Positions 1-12,234 of a stretch of DNA of 64,000 nucleotides are shown in pieces. The notes under the pieces are model-generated. The model was given only the letters and a program-made list of their open reading frames with translations. It made no database searches and was not told the DNA's origin. Made by a program: the position numbers and the translations under genes. Location of the stretch: the NCBI GenBank assembly GCA_001566295.1, contig KQ964257.1, positions 798,941 through 862,940 of the forward strand, read 5' to 3'. The DNA is from Microdochium bolleyi (Eukaryota > Ascomycota > Sordariomycetes > Xylariales > Microdochiaceae). Each line of letters begins with the position of its first letter. Position 1 is the stretch's first letter.

Positions 1-461
1 GCCGCCGCCGCCGCCAGCGCCTGCAGCTTCTCGCGGACCTCGGCTTTCCGCTTGAAGATGGGCACGAGCTCCTGCGCCCGCGCGGTCGTGGAGTCGCAGC
101 TGCCGTAGTCGGCCGGGATGATGCGCCTCATGCCCGGTGTGCGGGCCGCGGCCTCGGCGATGCGCAGCTGCGCCGCGGGATCCCCGCCCGACGTGGGCCG
201 GAAGGCGACGACGACGGCGTGCTGCCCGCGGAAGGCGGCCTGCAGGGACGGCAGGGAGAGACCGTCGTCGATCGTCACCGTGGCGTATGTCCTGGAGCTG
301 GTGGTGACCTTGGGGGCGGACGATTTGAGGGACGATGATGCGCGCTGAGCGATGGTGACGTTGAACTGGTGAGGGGAGGAGAGCAGGGCGTTGAGGATCT
401 CGGTGCCCAGACTTCCTGTTGCGCCGAGGAGGACGACGTTTTTGATTGAGTCTGAGGACAT
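1..461 (-). CDS. NmrA-like / isoflavone-reductase-like NAD(P)-binding oxidoreductase, truncated at window edge
   Basis: The reading frame starts at ATG 459-461 and stays open for 153 codons to the left edge, so the C-terminal half lies outside the window. The N-terminus holds a Rossmann dinucleotide-binding motif, VVLLGATGSLG, at residues 10-20. A second block, RRIIPADYGS, near residue 120 matches the NmrA/isoflavone reductase family, an atypical short-chain dehydrogenase group that binds NAD(P) and acts either as a reductase or as a redox sensor. The last visible codons are an alanine run (GCC repeats) at positions 1-15. No intron is needed in the visible part. The family call follows from these motifs. 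Substrate and role cannot be inferred. The next gene (MRP17) lies upstream on the same strand about 1 kb away, so this gene has its own promoter. Confidence 0.8.
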   Translation of the reverse strand, partial: MSSDSIKNVVLLGATGSLGTEILNALLSSPHQFNVTIAQRASSSLKSSAPKVTTSSRTYATVTIDDGLSLPSLQAAFRGQHAVVVAFRPTSGGDPAAQLRIAEAAARTPGMRRIIPADYGSCDSTTARAQELVPIFKRKAEVREKLQALAAAA

Positions 462-1418
462 CTTGAACGAATGCAAAGGAAGGGGCTTGCCGCTGGAATG
501 GTATGAGACTATGAGTTTGGATGTGTTCAAGACGTGGCTTCGTGGTGGATGTGGATGGAAGATGCAGTAAGTCTGGCAGGGTCGATCGTCAAAGGCCAAT
601 GTTAAGCAGAGTTCATGCGAGGAGAAACCACACTAGACCAGGTGCCGTATGATAGTGAGATCAAGTAGGTAAGGTACGCAAGCATCAAGATCGTGCAACT
701 TCGGGGCTGAGATGAGTGCAAGTGATGGCGGGAAGATGCGTCAGTCAGGTCATCTAGGAGCGCATGCACTCGCCCCCTTCCGGTGATCGGATGCGGGGCT
801 GGCTGTTTGTCCTGTCGATCTCAAAGTGGTCGTATGCTGCGAACAATGCCCGACAACTGTGCACCCGACTTTGCAGCAGCAGCAAGTATTGCATCTTGCT
901 TGTGTGTGCCATGTACTCGGCTATCGCATGAAACATGCTGCGGTCAACTAGACACGAACCATTCGGTATTTTCGGGAAGCGACGTCTGGCGAAACACAAC
1001 TTGCTGTTGCAACTCGGACTGAGGCCCATCGTCCTGTTCGGTCATTGAATCGTCTATTTCTACAAGTGACAGCCAGCTTGTCAAGCTGGATAGTATATGC
1101 GTGTGATATACCACACCTCTCGCATACTGCTCTCGTACTCGGACAGTCGTTAGTACTTTTGGTTTGTTATACAGATGAACCCTTTCCCAGGACCCAGCGT
1201 ACATGGCCTTGCTTGCTGTCTTGTGCGCAAGGAGGCCGCTGCCATCCCCAGTCCTCAGCAACGATCGTCACGTTGCTCGTTTTGGGCCGTTCGCCGTCCT
1301 CAGATGTCCAAGATCCGCCCCGTGCCTTTCGCCGTAGGATTGCATGCCATTGGACTCGAATCACATCAGTCGGTCCCAAGGACGAAGAACTTTGTCCACT
1401 TCCCTCGACTCCAACTAA
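462..1418. other. Intergenic: promoter side of NmrA-like gene and 3' side of MRP17
   Basis: No supported gene. Short open frames on both strands have no recognisable domain and mostly begin at non-ATG codons. A GGTAAGGTACG element near 670 resembles the TACCTTAAGGTA-type elements seen elsewhere in the window. Confidence 0.5.
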
Positions 1419-2434
1419 TCATTGCTCGCGCCACGCGATGCCCTTGATGGCCGCCGATGTCTCGAGCTTGCCGTCCCCGATCTTTACGCTCGAGTGCCTG
1501 ATCATGCGGGGGTCAAGGCGCAGCATGTTACGCACGGCGTCCTGCGTCTTCGAGGACGAGTCGTAGCGCATGGCAAAGTAGTGGCCCGTCTGGTGGCGCA
1601 TCTGGTGCACGCTGATGGTTTTCGGGAGGGCGAAAGTGCCCCAGTTAGAGACGCCGCGGATCACGCCGCGCTGTTGCAGGATGAGCTGGCCTGTGGCGAG
1701 GACGATCCTGCGAGAAGATGGTGAGCAATTAGTCTTTGGCGGAAACATAGGCTTTCAGTATGGCGGGTGGTATTCCTGCAGTTTCCTGCGGTGACGAGTG
1801 ACGCTGAGCGAGCAACCAAAGCGGGCGAGAATAGGAGCTCAAGGCAGGAACGTCGTTCGGCATTCGAACACGAGCGGTCCGTCTCTGACGCCCTTATCCA
1901 AGGCGGGGTGTGCTTTTGGTTCCGCCATCTGTCAACACAAATAGTGTTGCGCATGCGACTCTGCCCCGACTTCCGTTGCCGTACAACCGTGGTCGCTCGC
2001 CCATGCTCCAGCTGCCAAGGTTGCATGTCCCACACTCATCGGCTCGCACTTCCATGAGTCCGGCGCTCGTAGGATAGCATAGTGGACTTACTCCTTGACC
2101 TCGGCGGCACTGCCAGGCCGTACCTGTAAACAACAGTTTGTATTAGCACATGCTTACTCGCGAATGGTTCACAATGACTCTCCCCATGCGTAATGCAGTG
2201 CCGGCTGTCCAGCGCAGAAGCCATCCCAAGCTAATGCCGCGACAGTCGCTGGCCAGCCCAACCTGCGCTCAGGCTGTCGGTTCGTCTCCATATACAGATT
2301 GTGTTTAGAGACCACCAATAACATGGCCCACAATGCTGTTCGAACCGCTTCTCTCGCATGCCTATCGCCAAAGCAAGGAATAAGGATAAGGGTGTCTGCC
2401 GCGCGCTTACAATTCCGATCAACTCGTAGAGCAT
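1419..2434 (-). CDS. MRP17: Mitochondrial small ribosomal subunit protein bS6m (yeast Mrp17)
   Basis: Three exons: 2411-2434, 2092-2123 and 1419-1707, giving 114 residues. The start MLYELIGI is the conserved beginning of fungal bS6m. The second exon supplies VRPGSAAEVKE, and the third gives IVLATGQLILQQRGVIRGV and, near the end, RLDPRMIRHSSVKIG. This matches the length and order of yeast Mrp17 (known family). Donors are GTAAGC and GTAAGT; acceptors are TACAG and CGCAG. Both introns are long for such a small gene (287 and 384 nt), and the first two exons are only 24 and 32 nt, so automatic gene finders could miss the N-terminus. The product is a structural protein of the mitoribosome small subunit. 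It has no obvious cleavable presequence, as is usual for this protein. The short C-terminal extension after the bS6 core (KLETSAAIKGIAWREQ) is unremarkable. Confidence 0.92.
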
Positions 2435-3598
2435 CTTGTCTAACTTCCCACTCGGGACTTCTTTGCTGTGTCAATTCGTCCGGTGGCCTAACTCTCTCGC
2501 CTCTTCGAGATACGCGGGGTGCGGTGCGCGCGATGCCCAGCTAGTGCTTTGTCGTCGCGTGATGTACTCCTAGGGCTCGATTGCTGGCTTCGTTATCTTG
2601 GAGAAACCTGCGAGAGGTGGACTCGAAGTTATCTTGCGGAGGGTGGCTCGTAAGGGCGCTCGTTTGCTCTGGTCGGGCCTCCGTGTGGTAATGCCGGCGG
2701 AATGCTGTTTGGCTCGTGTTCGTCAATCGTCGAAGGGTTATGCTGAGATTGTGGTCTATCCGCAAGTTCGTAATGCTCAGTGGAAGTGCTCGTCGTCGTT
2801 CTGTCTCAGTAACAGGCTTGAGTGCGCTGTTGCAAACCTGGGAGCATTCAAAGTGAAGTCGTGGAGCGACTCCACCATGGAGTGCGGATATCCACAGCGT
2901 CCTGTAGCTTATCGCCGACAGTGTGTGTAATTCAGAGAGCTTCAATACACTGTGCATGCACGCCACAACTCCGAAGGAGGAAGACAACATGTCAAATTGT
3001 CGTATGCTTCAAGATATCTTGATGAGGAAAGGCTTATGTCATATTAAATCAATGGCTATGATTGTGCGATCATGCCCCCTTTTTCTACAAGAGATCTAGC
3101 TTTTCAACTGACTGGAGGACGCCATACAAGGCTGAAACCATGAACCCGTGAAACCATAAACGCCATGCGTGAGCCTTGGACACGCGATGTTTGAAAGCAG
3201 CAGGATCCTGTATCGATCCTGAGGGCCATGGGTATCAAGCCCCGGGACTGAAAACTCAAGTCCAGGGAGCATAACAGTAGACAATGAAGCATAATGTGGG
3301 AAACAAACGCTTTGCAAACCGGAGGCCCTTGCGGTGCTTTCTTTTTACCAGTCTTTGGAAATCAAAACAAAATCAGACGCCATAATGCGGCTCGATCTCT
3401 GGCCCGTCGAATATTGATGAGAGTTCGGTGGTGTGATGCGGGACATATGCGTAGATGCGCTTGCTGGTGGCTCGGACCATACAGTCTAGAAGCTAACCTC
3501 GGACCAGTCGGAGTGGGCTCACTGCCACAGTTGAAAGTCCTTGAACGATCCATCAGGATCTTTCGGACCTTTTTGCTAGCTTTGTAGCGAGAAAATGC
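2435..3598. other. Intergenic between the coiled-coil gene (3' end) and MRP17 (5' end)
   Basis: A minus-strand open frame at 2541-2990 and plus-strand frames overlapping it have no domain and overlap each other, so I do not call a gene. The segment probably holds the MRP17 promoter and the 3' UTR of the coiled-coil gene. Confidence 0.5.
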
Positions 3599-6002
3599 CT
3601 ATGGTGCTGACTCGTCTGAAGGTAGTGTGCTTGAATCCATACTATCCCACATGCTGTCAATGGCCATCCTGATCATGTGTTAGCGAAACGAAATATGGGC
3701 AGCAGATACACATTTGCACTCACCGACTGCTTGTAACCAGGCGAACACCCTTCTTCTTCGCAAACGACAAGAAACGCTTCTTCGTTCTGTCCCTTTTAAA
3801 GTGAGCCAGGACATTGCCCCGTTTCTCGCTCTTGGTGATGACGACGACCTTTGGGCAGTCTTTGGCGTACTGGATCTCGACAGTCTCGTCAAGAGTCACG
3901 TTGAAGTTAAGAGGCTTCTGGTAGATGCCCCACGTGACCTTTGGCTGAACGTCACGAAGAACTTGGTGTTCGAATTTGTTGGCATCGTTCTTCCACGTCC
4001 AGTATTGCGTTACGTCCGTGCTTGTCGTCATCGCGCGTGTACGAACCTGGTAGATTCGCCAGTCAAGATGCATGATACGTCCAGATGAGAACGAATCCGT
4101 CGATGTGTAGCCTGAGAAATCCAAGTCCTCCTCTGGCTCAGGATGAGGTAGAACCGGAAGAGGAAGTCCATCAATTCGGGCTCGTTTTGGAAGTCGTGGT
4201 GCCATGGGGTCCATGGCCTGAGCAGCAATCTGGTCTGGACCAGGCAGCGTCACAGGATACGGCTGACGTTGAGCCAGTTCTGGCGAGGGCGCTTCAGAGT
4301 CCACCTGTCCAATCGATCGGCGCGCCTTCCGGCGCATGGAGCCATCTCCAGCGGAAGCGTCGCGACGCGCTTTACTTTTGTTGGCTGCACGATCTGGAGC
4401 TTTCTCTCCGAGCTTGTAGCCCGAAGGACGTCCGATGTTGCCAAAGCCATGCTTTTCTCTGAGATATTTAAGCTTTGGATCATGGTACAGATCGTGTACA
4501 GTCTTGGAAAGTGAGAACTTGTCGCCTTGCGCTGTGCTGATCTCATGCATCCTCTGCCGCAACCATTCCAACGGTGACACGTCAAGGTCAAACTTCTTGA
4601 GTTCCTCGTGAACGTTGATCAGGCGGAACATAGTGTCGTAGTTGATGAAAGTCTTGTAGAACTTGGACATCATGTCCTTGCCAACAAACTGATACGGGTG
4701 AAACGGTGAGCCTTTGTCAGCGAGAAAGTCCATGACGGCTTGGCCACGGTTGACCTGACGGTTGGCTAAGAAGACAGTGTGGCGAACGGCATCAGGAGTC
4801 TGCCTGAGACCAACCAACTTTTCCTTCCAGCGGTCGAGCTGTGGTTGGATGATGGATTCGAGTGACTGCCATTCGATATCCCAGTACTCTGACTTCTCGT
4901 CAATCTTCAGTAGTGGGCAGCCGGCGAACATTGGGGGCTCGGTTATCACGGTGCCGTTGTCCCGTAACGAAGAGGTGGCTTTGGTTATTTCGTAGCCGTC
5001 GTCGATGTCGATCTCGTCTTTCAAGGGTGGGTGAGTAGACTTGGCGCCTGGAAGTGACTTTCGACTGGAGGGTGATCTGGTCTTGGAGTCCACGATATGT
5101 CCCTCTGGTAAGACTGGTACACAACAAGCTCGATTAGTTAAAGGAGACCTTGGCTCGTCTCGGACAGAGGACCTACGTGGCGCACTCCCAGGCGATCGAG
5201 CTATACTCGAGAATCCAGGTAGGCTGTGGCGCTGCTTGGGCTTGAGCGGCCGTTCAGTCATCTTCTTGCCTGGATCCGCATTCGCATCGTTCAAGATGTC
5301 GTTCGGTCCTTTGCTTGTTCTGTAAGGCATCGAACGGGCATTCGCTTCAGCCTCGTTCATGGGGTTGTGGAACACGCTGCTGAGGAGATTGCCCGGATCT
5401 GTCGGCGGCTCTGAATCGGCAACGTGGCTGTTCCTTGGCCGTGCACCATTGATACTGGTCCACAGAGCAGGGCCGCTCGCTGTACTTGCGCCACTGCCTC
5501 CAGAATCTGGCCGTGTACCACTTGACCGCGGTCGAATTGTGTGCCTGGCCATGCTATCCGCTTGGTGCTCCCTTCGTGTCCGCTGGAACCACTCATGCTG
5601 CGCGCGGTCCTCCTGCTGCCGTCTAGACGCGAGTCCAACGCACTTGTCTTCGTGCTCTGCGGCAAGCCTTTCCCTCTCGTTTTCCTGTAGTTCGATGCTG
5701 GCGTTGACAGACTGCAGCTCGTTCTGGAGCTGTGACTTGCGGTCATACATGCTAACAAGACGAGCACGAATCATCTCCTGGCGGTTGCTGTACTCGTGGC
5801 TCAGACTCGCATCCTGCTTTTGCCTCGTCACCTTGGTGGTCTGCCAGTAATGCCGCTCCATCTCCTCCCAGTTGTCCGGTGGGCTGGCCATGTCAGGCTC
5901 CCGTCTTGCCGTCATCTCGCTCACAGGTGGCAGCCACCTGTGGTGGTGATTTGGTCTGCTCCTCGCCAGGTCAGCGTCGCGGAAATATGTTGTGGCGATC
6001 AT
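3599..6002 (-). CDS. Conserved-looking fungal protein with N-terminal coiled coil, function unknown
   Basis: Two exons, 3724-6002 and 3599-3668, encode 782 residues. The start is the first in-frame ATG at 6002; the frame is open a little further upstream but without ATG. The first exon runs to CG|GTGAGT. If unspliced it would stop at once at an overlapping TGA. Splicing a 55-nt intron (CTAAC branch, ATCAG acceptor) adds a 22-residue acidic tail ending SDESAP. Residues about 60-146 are rich in E, Q, K and R with heptad-like spacing, which suggests a coiled coil. Residues about 150-370 are polar and low in complexity. From about 390 to 530 there is a helix-rich, ordered-looking segment with many W, F and Y residues, and a basic folded-looking segment lies near the C-terminus (KRDRTKKRFLSFAKKKG). 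I do not recognise a named domain. The basic tail and long disordered linker fit a nuclear or chromatin-associated protein, but that is only inference. Confidence 0.78.
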
Positions 6003-9000
6003 GTCGTCGTTCTCCTGTGGAGAACCTGATGTGTGTCTAGGAGTTGTGGAAAGGCGCAAACATGACGTTGTGGGCCGGGAAGTTGAAGAACTGTGTTGGT
6101 CTCAAGGATAGGGCGAGTCGACTGTGCAGTACGACCTCGGAAAATCCAGGTTCGTGTGGGTGTAAAAGAGGCCAGAGCAGGCAAGGCGACGGCAGTGGCT
6201 AAAAGAATACAATGCAAGGTGCTTGGGAAGGGGAGACCATATAGAATCAACCTTGGCTCAACGTGTTAACGTGTTGAGAAAGACCAGGAAAGCCCAGCTA
6301 ATTGGCACATGGACAGGTGTTGGCCATAAGGTTATCTACCTAGGTAGGTTGCAGCACGGGCTGCTTTCGAGACTTCTGAAGCTGCCAGTCTGACTGAAAG
6401 TTATTATGGCATGGAGCTGACGAAACGGGAATACTGCCGGGCACCCTTGAAGGCCGACCAACGAGGTGTGGGGCAGGTGCGATGGCAAGGGGACGCGATC
6501 GAAGGGGGGCGTGGACGCAGTGGGAACATCCCAGTTGGGAATAAACTCAGTATAGGAAGAACCGCGCCCTGGAGGGTGGGTGTCATCGGCCATGCAGAGC
6601 TAGGAAAGCCGCTACAGGGGCTGAGGGCATGGAATTGCGAGGGCGGCAGGCCGGGTCATGAAGTGTGAGGGGAGATGCGCACGATAGCGTATGCATGTAG
6701 ATTTTGTGGATGCACATCCGTTGAGGATGAACAGCGACGCCAGAGTTACTCACCCTTCTGAAATCACGAGGCAGTCAAGCGAGCTGCTGCTGTTGAGTAA
6801 TGGGACCCCGAGGATTGCCGCGCGCGTTAACTCCGCTGATGGTTCCGAGCCCTCCGCCACGGGCAGTTGCTCTCCCCCGTGTGCTCGATGGCTGGCCTCG
6901 GCGGGTTTGAGTACCGCTCGAAGGATTATTACAGACGCCGCTGGCAGCAGCCTGTCTGCTTGAGCTGCACTGGGCCTGGTCGCGTCCTCGGCTGGTGCTG
7001 CGATGCTGCCGGTGTTGCCCTCGTAGTCGTGATTGCTCTCTGCTTCCCTGGCGTCAGATGGCTGACACGCGTTTGTCGGCTCCAGCGCGATACTCGACGC
7101 CCCGTGTGAGAAGTGGGTGTCGCGGGGGTGACGGATCGATATAATGATGATTCAGGGATGGGAAGAGGTTGTCGGAGGATCAGCAGCGGATCCCGAGCCG
7201 TGGTGACCTCGCTCCGCGCTGGTCGTGCCGCGTGGAGATGCTGGGCCTGGAGGTGGGAAGGAACGATGGACATTTGATATCGGCTCCAGTCTGGCGTGGT
7301 TGCAGGCACACAATTGAACGAGGCGGCGATCCCTTCGACTCTTCTTTACCCACCCGTCTTGTCAACCACAACGCTAGCCCTTGCTTTTTGCCAATGTCAC
7401 GGCCAACAAAATTGACAATGCATCGGCAGTCGACGCGACAAGACGACTACCGTCTAGTGTTCAAGCGATAGGCATGCGGCTGGTTCAGACTTGGCCTGCG
7501 TGCTCAGGCGTGTCTCTGACCACCCACCACCATTGTTCCGCACCGTGGCGGGCGAGCCAGCAAGCGCGATCGGAGACAGCCAGCCACGACGCATGCTGGT
7601 CTCCGGAGCCCACGCCGCGACACCAAAGTTTTCTTTTCTTGCCTCGGGTCTGTCTCTCTGCTGGCCGAGATGCACCCAGCTCAGGCCAGCTGGATGCCAA
7701 GGCCAACTCAATATAATGGTGCAGGTCTATAACACACAAGCCACGGGCGCATGTTCAGGTATCGGTGCTTGGCGATGACACACACGCAAAATTCCGGCGT
7801 CCATGTCCTGGGCACGGCTCCCCGGTGTTTAGGAGCAAAAGAACCCCGACCTGAGCGGAGTACTCCGCAGCCCCGAGGCAGGCGAGGCAGGTCAGGCAAT
7901 GGAGACCTAGAACTAGAGGCTGAGTCGTCACTCCTACGACGGCAGTCACTGACAGATATCAAGACGGCCCACTAGACAGGGCGAAAGGCGAGCCACGGTG
8001 CTGGTTCACGTAGATGACCGTCATTCTCGTTTCCACAGCGGAAATCTGGCCGCCCCTCTCCATCCAGGCGCACAATCAGCCAGCCCAGCGGGGCGTGCAG
8101 CAAGTGTCACCGCGGCGCTGAGCATACGCGCACTATGTCGACCGCTAGCTCTGGTGCTCGGCAGACTCCGTGTCGAATGTCTTGGGTTATCACGCGGCCC
8201 AGTTTCCGGTGTACGGTCGCTAGCCATGTGCGGCTGGCCCAGCATGTCCGAGCTGGATACTGGAGCCTGGCGCTGACACATGCATGGGCCTCAACGTCCA
8301 GAGTAAGGATGTGCGGCTTCGGAGCAAGGATGCCTGTATCATGCATGCAGATACCGGGCATCATCGCTGCCCCGTCCGCTCTTGTGGCTCGACCTTACGC
8401 CATGCACAGCGGGAGAAATGAACGTAGACAGCATCTACTGATGGCAGGGCCCAGCTGACCTCTCAAAGAGGCATCCAACGCCACCAACCGTGGATGGTCA
8501 TAGTGGCACTGGCCGGATCACACCAGGGTCGTTGGAAAGCCAGCCACTGGGCCAAAAGTGCGATGCGTATGCCATTTACGGCGAACGGGCAACTTTACCG
8601 ACAGTGTGGCCCCAGCCTTTCGGCGTTCGCAATACCATCCATACGTCAGCCCGTACGTGTCAATAGTGGTAGTCCCGCCGCATACGACCACTGGATAGAC
8701 CCCTGCACCCAGGAGCTCGGTAATATGGAAACTGCACCTCCAGCTAACGGTAGGCCATGATCTGCGCCGCTGGTTCAGGGCGTTCGCTCGGGTTTCGCAG
8801 TTTATTGGCACAATAGTGGCAATCTCGCCCTAGGCACCGCTTCGCCTAGCCGGCCATCACACATACCATGTGTCGCCAAGCACTTTGGCTCTAACCTAAT
8901 TATTCCTCCGCTCAGTGTGATTGAGCTGATCTGCTCCCTATTTCCTGCCACCTATCTACGCTTCTCCAATGATGACTGATGTGGGAGGGTCCAGACAAAA

Positions 9001-12000
9001 AGAATCACGCCATGATGAGTGGACGATGCAGCCGCATAGCCAAACGATGGGTGTTTCCAAACGACAACACGCAGAACAAGGTCCGCACCATTTAGGTCGA
9101 AAGTCGAAACGTGGCGAGGCCGTGTCAAATGCTGAAGATCACATGCACACCTCGCTTGCACACGTACGCCACTCCAGGGAGCCTCAGGAGCCTCTCTTTC
9201 AACTACCGGCCCGTCCGTGCCCGATGTCCACACGCAGATTATTACTCATTGCCCGCATCGACCATCTGTTTGAGAATGCGCATGTGGAGTGATCAGCCAA
9301 GTCAGTTCAGGGGAGCAAGACGAGAATGCACGTGGTTGCTAACCCAGGCTCTCTGTTGCCACTGCCTCCAGTGGTGGATTCGCGGCATCAAAGTCGGCCT
9401 TCGGCAATAGCTCCTGACACTGGCGTACGGAATGTGCGGTACCAAGCCTGAAGCGCAATAACGTGCTGGTGATGGTCACAGGAAGGAAGGATCCGAGCAC
9501 GGACCGGGTCTCCTAGCAACATTGACATCAGAACGAGAATCGACTGCCAGGTCCATGAATGACTGGCTCGGGTGCGCGGGATTCAGCCAACTCCGCCCAG
9601 CCTACTCGTCCTTGACTGACCAATTTGCCAGTAGTTAGTTGGCCGCCAGGTATCCTTACAGCAAAAGTGGGTTACCGAGGTACGCAGCACGCACTACATA
9701 GACAGCTACGCAGTTGCGCGCCGGTTGAGGGCTCCTGTATGCATTATGTGGAGATCCTGGCGAAGGTGCTTTGAGGCGTGAGACAAGTCCGACAACTGAT
9801 CCGCGTGTTACTGTACGGATGAACAGCTGACCGACTGAAGACTGATCGGAGCAGCTCGTTCAGTAAATGACACAAGGCACTGGGGGTGTCCTTAGTTCAC
9901 TGAACGTCGGTATACTCCGTGGTCGTCTTCGTTAGCCTAGCCTACTCCGTCCTTGGCCTTTTTTTACTAGGGGTCACATAATTCATCTACGGAGTAAAAG
10001 CCAAGCGGCCGCGTCACGAACGAGTCTTCCTTCCTACCACCCACGTCTGCTCCATGTCCTATACGCATGTGGGCAAGGGTGCGAGCGCCGAGCGGCGCCC
10101 ACTCGCCCCATCATCAGCCCCAGCCAGGCCATCATCCATCAGTAAAACAAAGAGTCACAATGTGGCGTCGCTTACGGGTTGCTGGTGTCAGATCCCAAGA
10201 TACGGGGACCGCCTCGACCGGGTTTTTGACACGGCTCACTGCCTCCGCCCCACATGCTCATCAGCCGCGCACTGCAGCTGCCCAAGGTTTACGAGCTGCC
10301 ATGGGTCCAGGCAGGGCAATGGCGCGATTGGCTGACGCCGATGATGCCAAACGAGGATTCTTTGTCAGACCTTTTTTTTTTTTGTTCTTATTGCACTTTC
10401 TGCTGTTCTACCCCGTCGTCCCATGCATTCTATTACCCGGCCCGGCGTTATAAGAGGGTCTTTCGGTGCGACCAGCTCCGCGTCGTTTCATCCATATACC
10501 CACTTCATGACTGCTATACGTCCGAGGCGTGGGCTTTATTGGGTCTCAAACTGGTGTTGATTCTTATTCCTCCGCGCCGGGGACAAACACACCCCTGTCT
10601 GGTCGGGGGCCATCACGCTATCGCATGCTGCCAGAAGATCCTTACAAAGTCCGATGCTGTACATATACTGCGTAGACGCAGCACAGGCCCCAGGACTGCA
10701 GAGGAATGAAATGTCAGCAATGCTTCACGTCATGGTCCAACGGCTGAGCTCAACAGCCAACCTGAGGAGCGGCGGTGTCAGATACAGCATCCACAATCGG
10801 GTTACATTTCCCGCACCGGAGCTTCGCGATTTCTTTCACGGGTTGGCTCGAAGAAGCAATACCGACCATTCGGGCGCGGTGCCCTCTTTGTTCTTTTCTT
10901 TTCTCTAAAGCCCCCCTCTCCTCTTAAATTAAGCACTGCCCAGCACGACGAAAATGGGTGCTGCGACGATCTTCCTCCGCTGCGTGACGTGTCCATTTAA
11001 AAACAATGGACACGTGAGGTGGGTAGATCTCAAACGTTGTTGGCTCTGGGGAAATCTTTCCTCCAGCTGTCAACAGCGACTTGACGTGACTCGGCAACTA
11101 TCGTTCGCACCGAGCAAAGCCTGCTAACCCACCCTGAATGCATGCAGCAGAGCACCACGGGCATCCACCCACACCACCACCCCTGGAAATTGTACAAGAG
11201 TATAACGTGCGCCAAGCCCTCGACAGGGCTGGGGTGTTCCCTAGGGGCAGCGCACCGGGGAGTGTGAGGGTCCTGGAGGCGCAAGCGTGCGTCGTTGAGC
11301 CATCCCAATACCCAGCGATATGCCAATCGGGGAACTCTTCCCATACGAGCAATAAAGCCCTCCAATGTACGAAGTGTGGAATCCGGATGCCTGGGCACAA
11401 CATCAAGGCCCGAAGGTACGAGCGCCCAGACTTACCATGGTCGCTGCAGTCGTTACTAGACAATACCAGCGTGCCCCTTCGCTATGTTCCTTATCTAGAA
11501 AGTAGTTCCTCGTACGCTTGCAGGTGCGCAGTCAAGCATATTCCACGCCCCTATCAAACTGACGGGCAACACACACTCACATGCACACACGCACACGCAC
11601 ACGCACACACCCACGCCCCCCTCCCTTCCTTCCATCTTCCCACAGCCAATCCACGCGGCCGCCGGCGTCAATTAGTGCAGTGAATGGGCGAAAAGTCTAA
11701 ACCCGTTCGGCCGACATACCGTACCACACACTCTCTCTCTCACACACACAAAGGGTAATTTCAGACGAGAGAGGATGTCGATACGTAGTAACTTTCCTCC
11801 CCAGCCGTGGAGGGTGTGGCGGCGTGCGCGTGCGTGGGCGCGCACGCTTCGAGGCAACGATATGGCGACAGGCGACAGGACCCTGGTGTAAACTTTCACC
11901 CTGCACCGGCAGATATGGAAAAGAGAGCTGTCGGCTGGCGTAGTAATATACACAGAGAGAGAAAAAGGCGAAAGTTCGAGCCAGGACCACGTTGCATCGA

Positions 12001-12154
12001 GAAAGTTAACATTGCCAGGAAGACTTCTCGCCGAGACTTGACGCTTGACGTGTGCAGTGCAGCCTCTGCAGAGTCTGCTGGAGAGTGTGTAACGCGGCGG
12101 TAACTTGTTATATCGCGTGACATGTTGGTCCGCCCATCAAAGCGTGCAACCCCG

Positions 12155-12155
<1 letters not shown>
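6003..12155. other. Gene-poor intergenic stretch, 6.2 kb
   Basis: No spliced gene could be assembled. Open frames here are short, overlap on opposite strands and have random-looking, R/S/P/C-rich translations. Visible structure includes a 12-bp perfect palindrome CTACCTAGGTAG at 6336-6347, a 14-bp palindrome GCGGAGTACTCCGC at 7855-7868, an imperfect hairpin at 9857-9906, a T11 run near 10373, and CA- and CT-rich microsatellites at 11569-11612 and 11728-11751. I see no tRNA-like B box and no transposase motif. The first few hundred bases are the likely promoter of the coiled-coil gene. Confidence 0.5.
11569..11612. repeat. Imperfect CA/CG-CA microsatellite
   Basis: Alternating CA/CG dinucleotides with a few interruptions. 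A second CT-then-CA tract follows at about 11728-11751. Both lie in non-coding DNA. Confidence 0.8.
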
Positions 12156-12189
<34 letters not shown>

Positions 12190-12199
12190 NNNNNNNNNN

Positions 12200-12231
<32 letters not shown>
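12156..12231. repeat. Poly-C tract interrupted by an assembly gap (10 N)
   Basis: Thirty-four C (12156-12189), ten N (12190-12199) and thirty-two C (12200-12231). The same base flanks both sides of the gap, so the contigs were probably joined inside one very long homopolymer whose true length is unknown. Poly-proline or poly-glycine frames across it are artefacts. Confidence 0.95.

Positions 12232-12234
<3 letters not shown>

Noticed and set aside
2541..2990. 149-codon minus-strand frame upstream of MRP17
   Set aside because: No motif, and it lies in the likely MRP17 promoter with an overlapping plus-strand frame.
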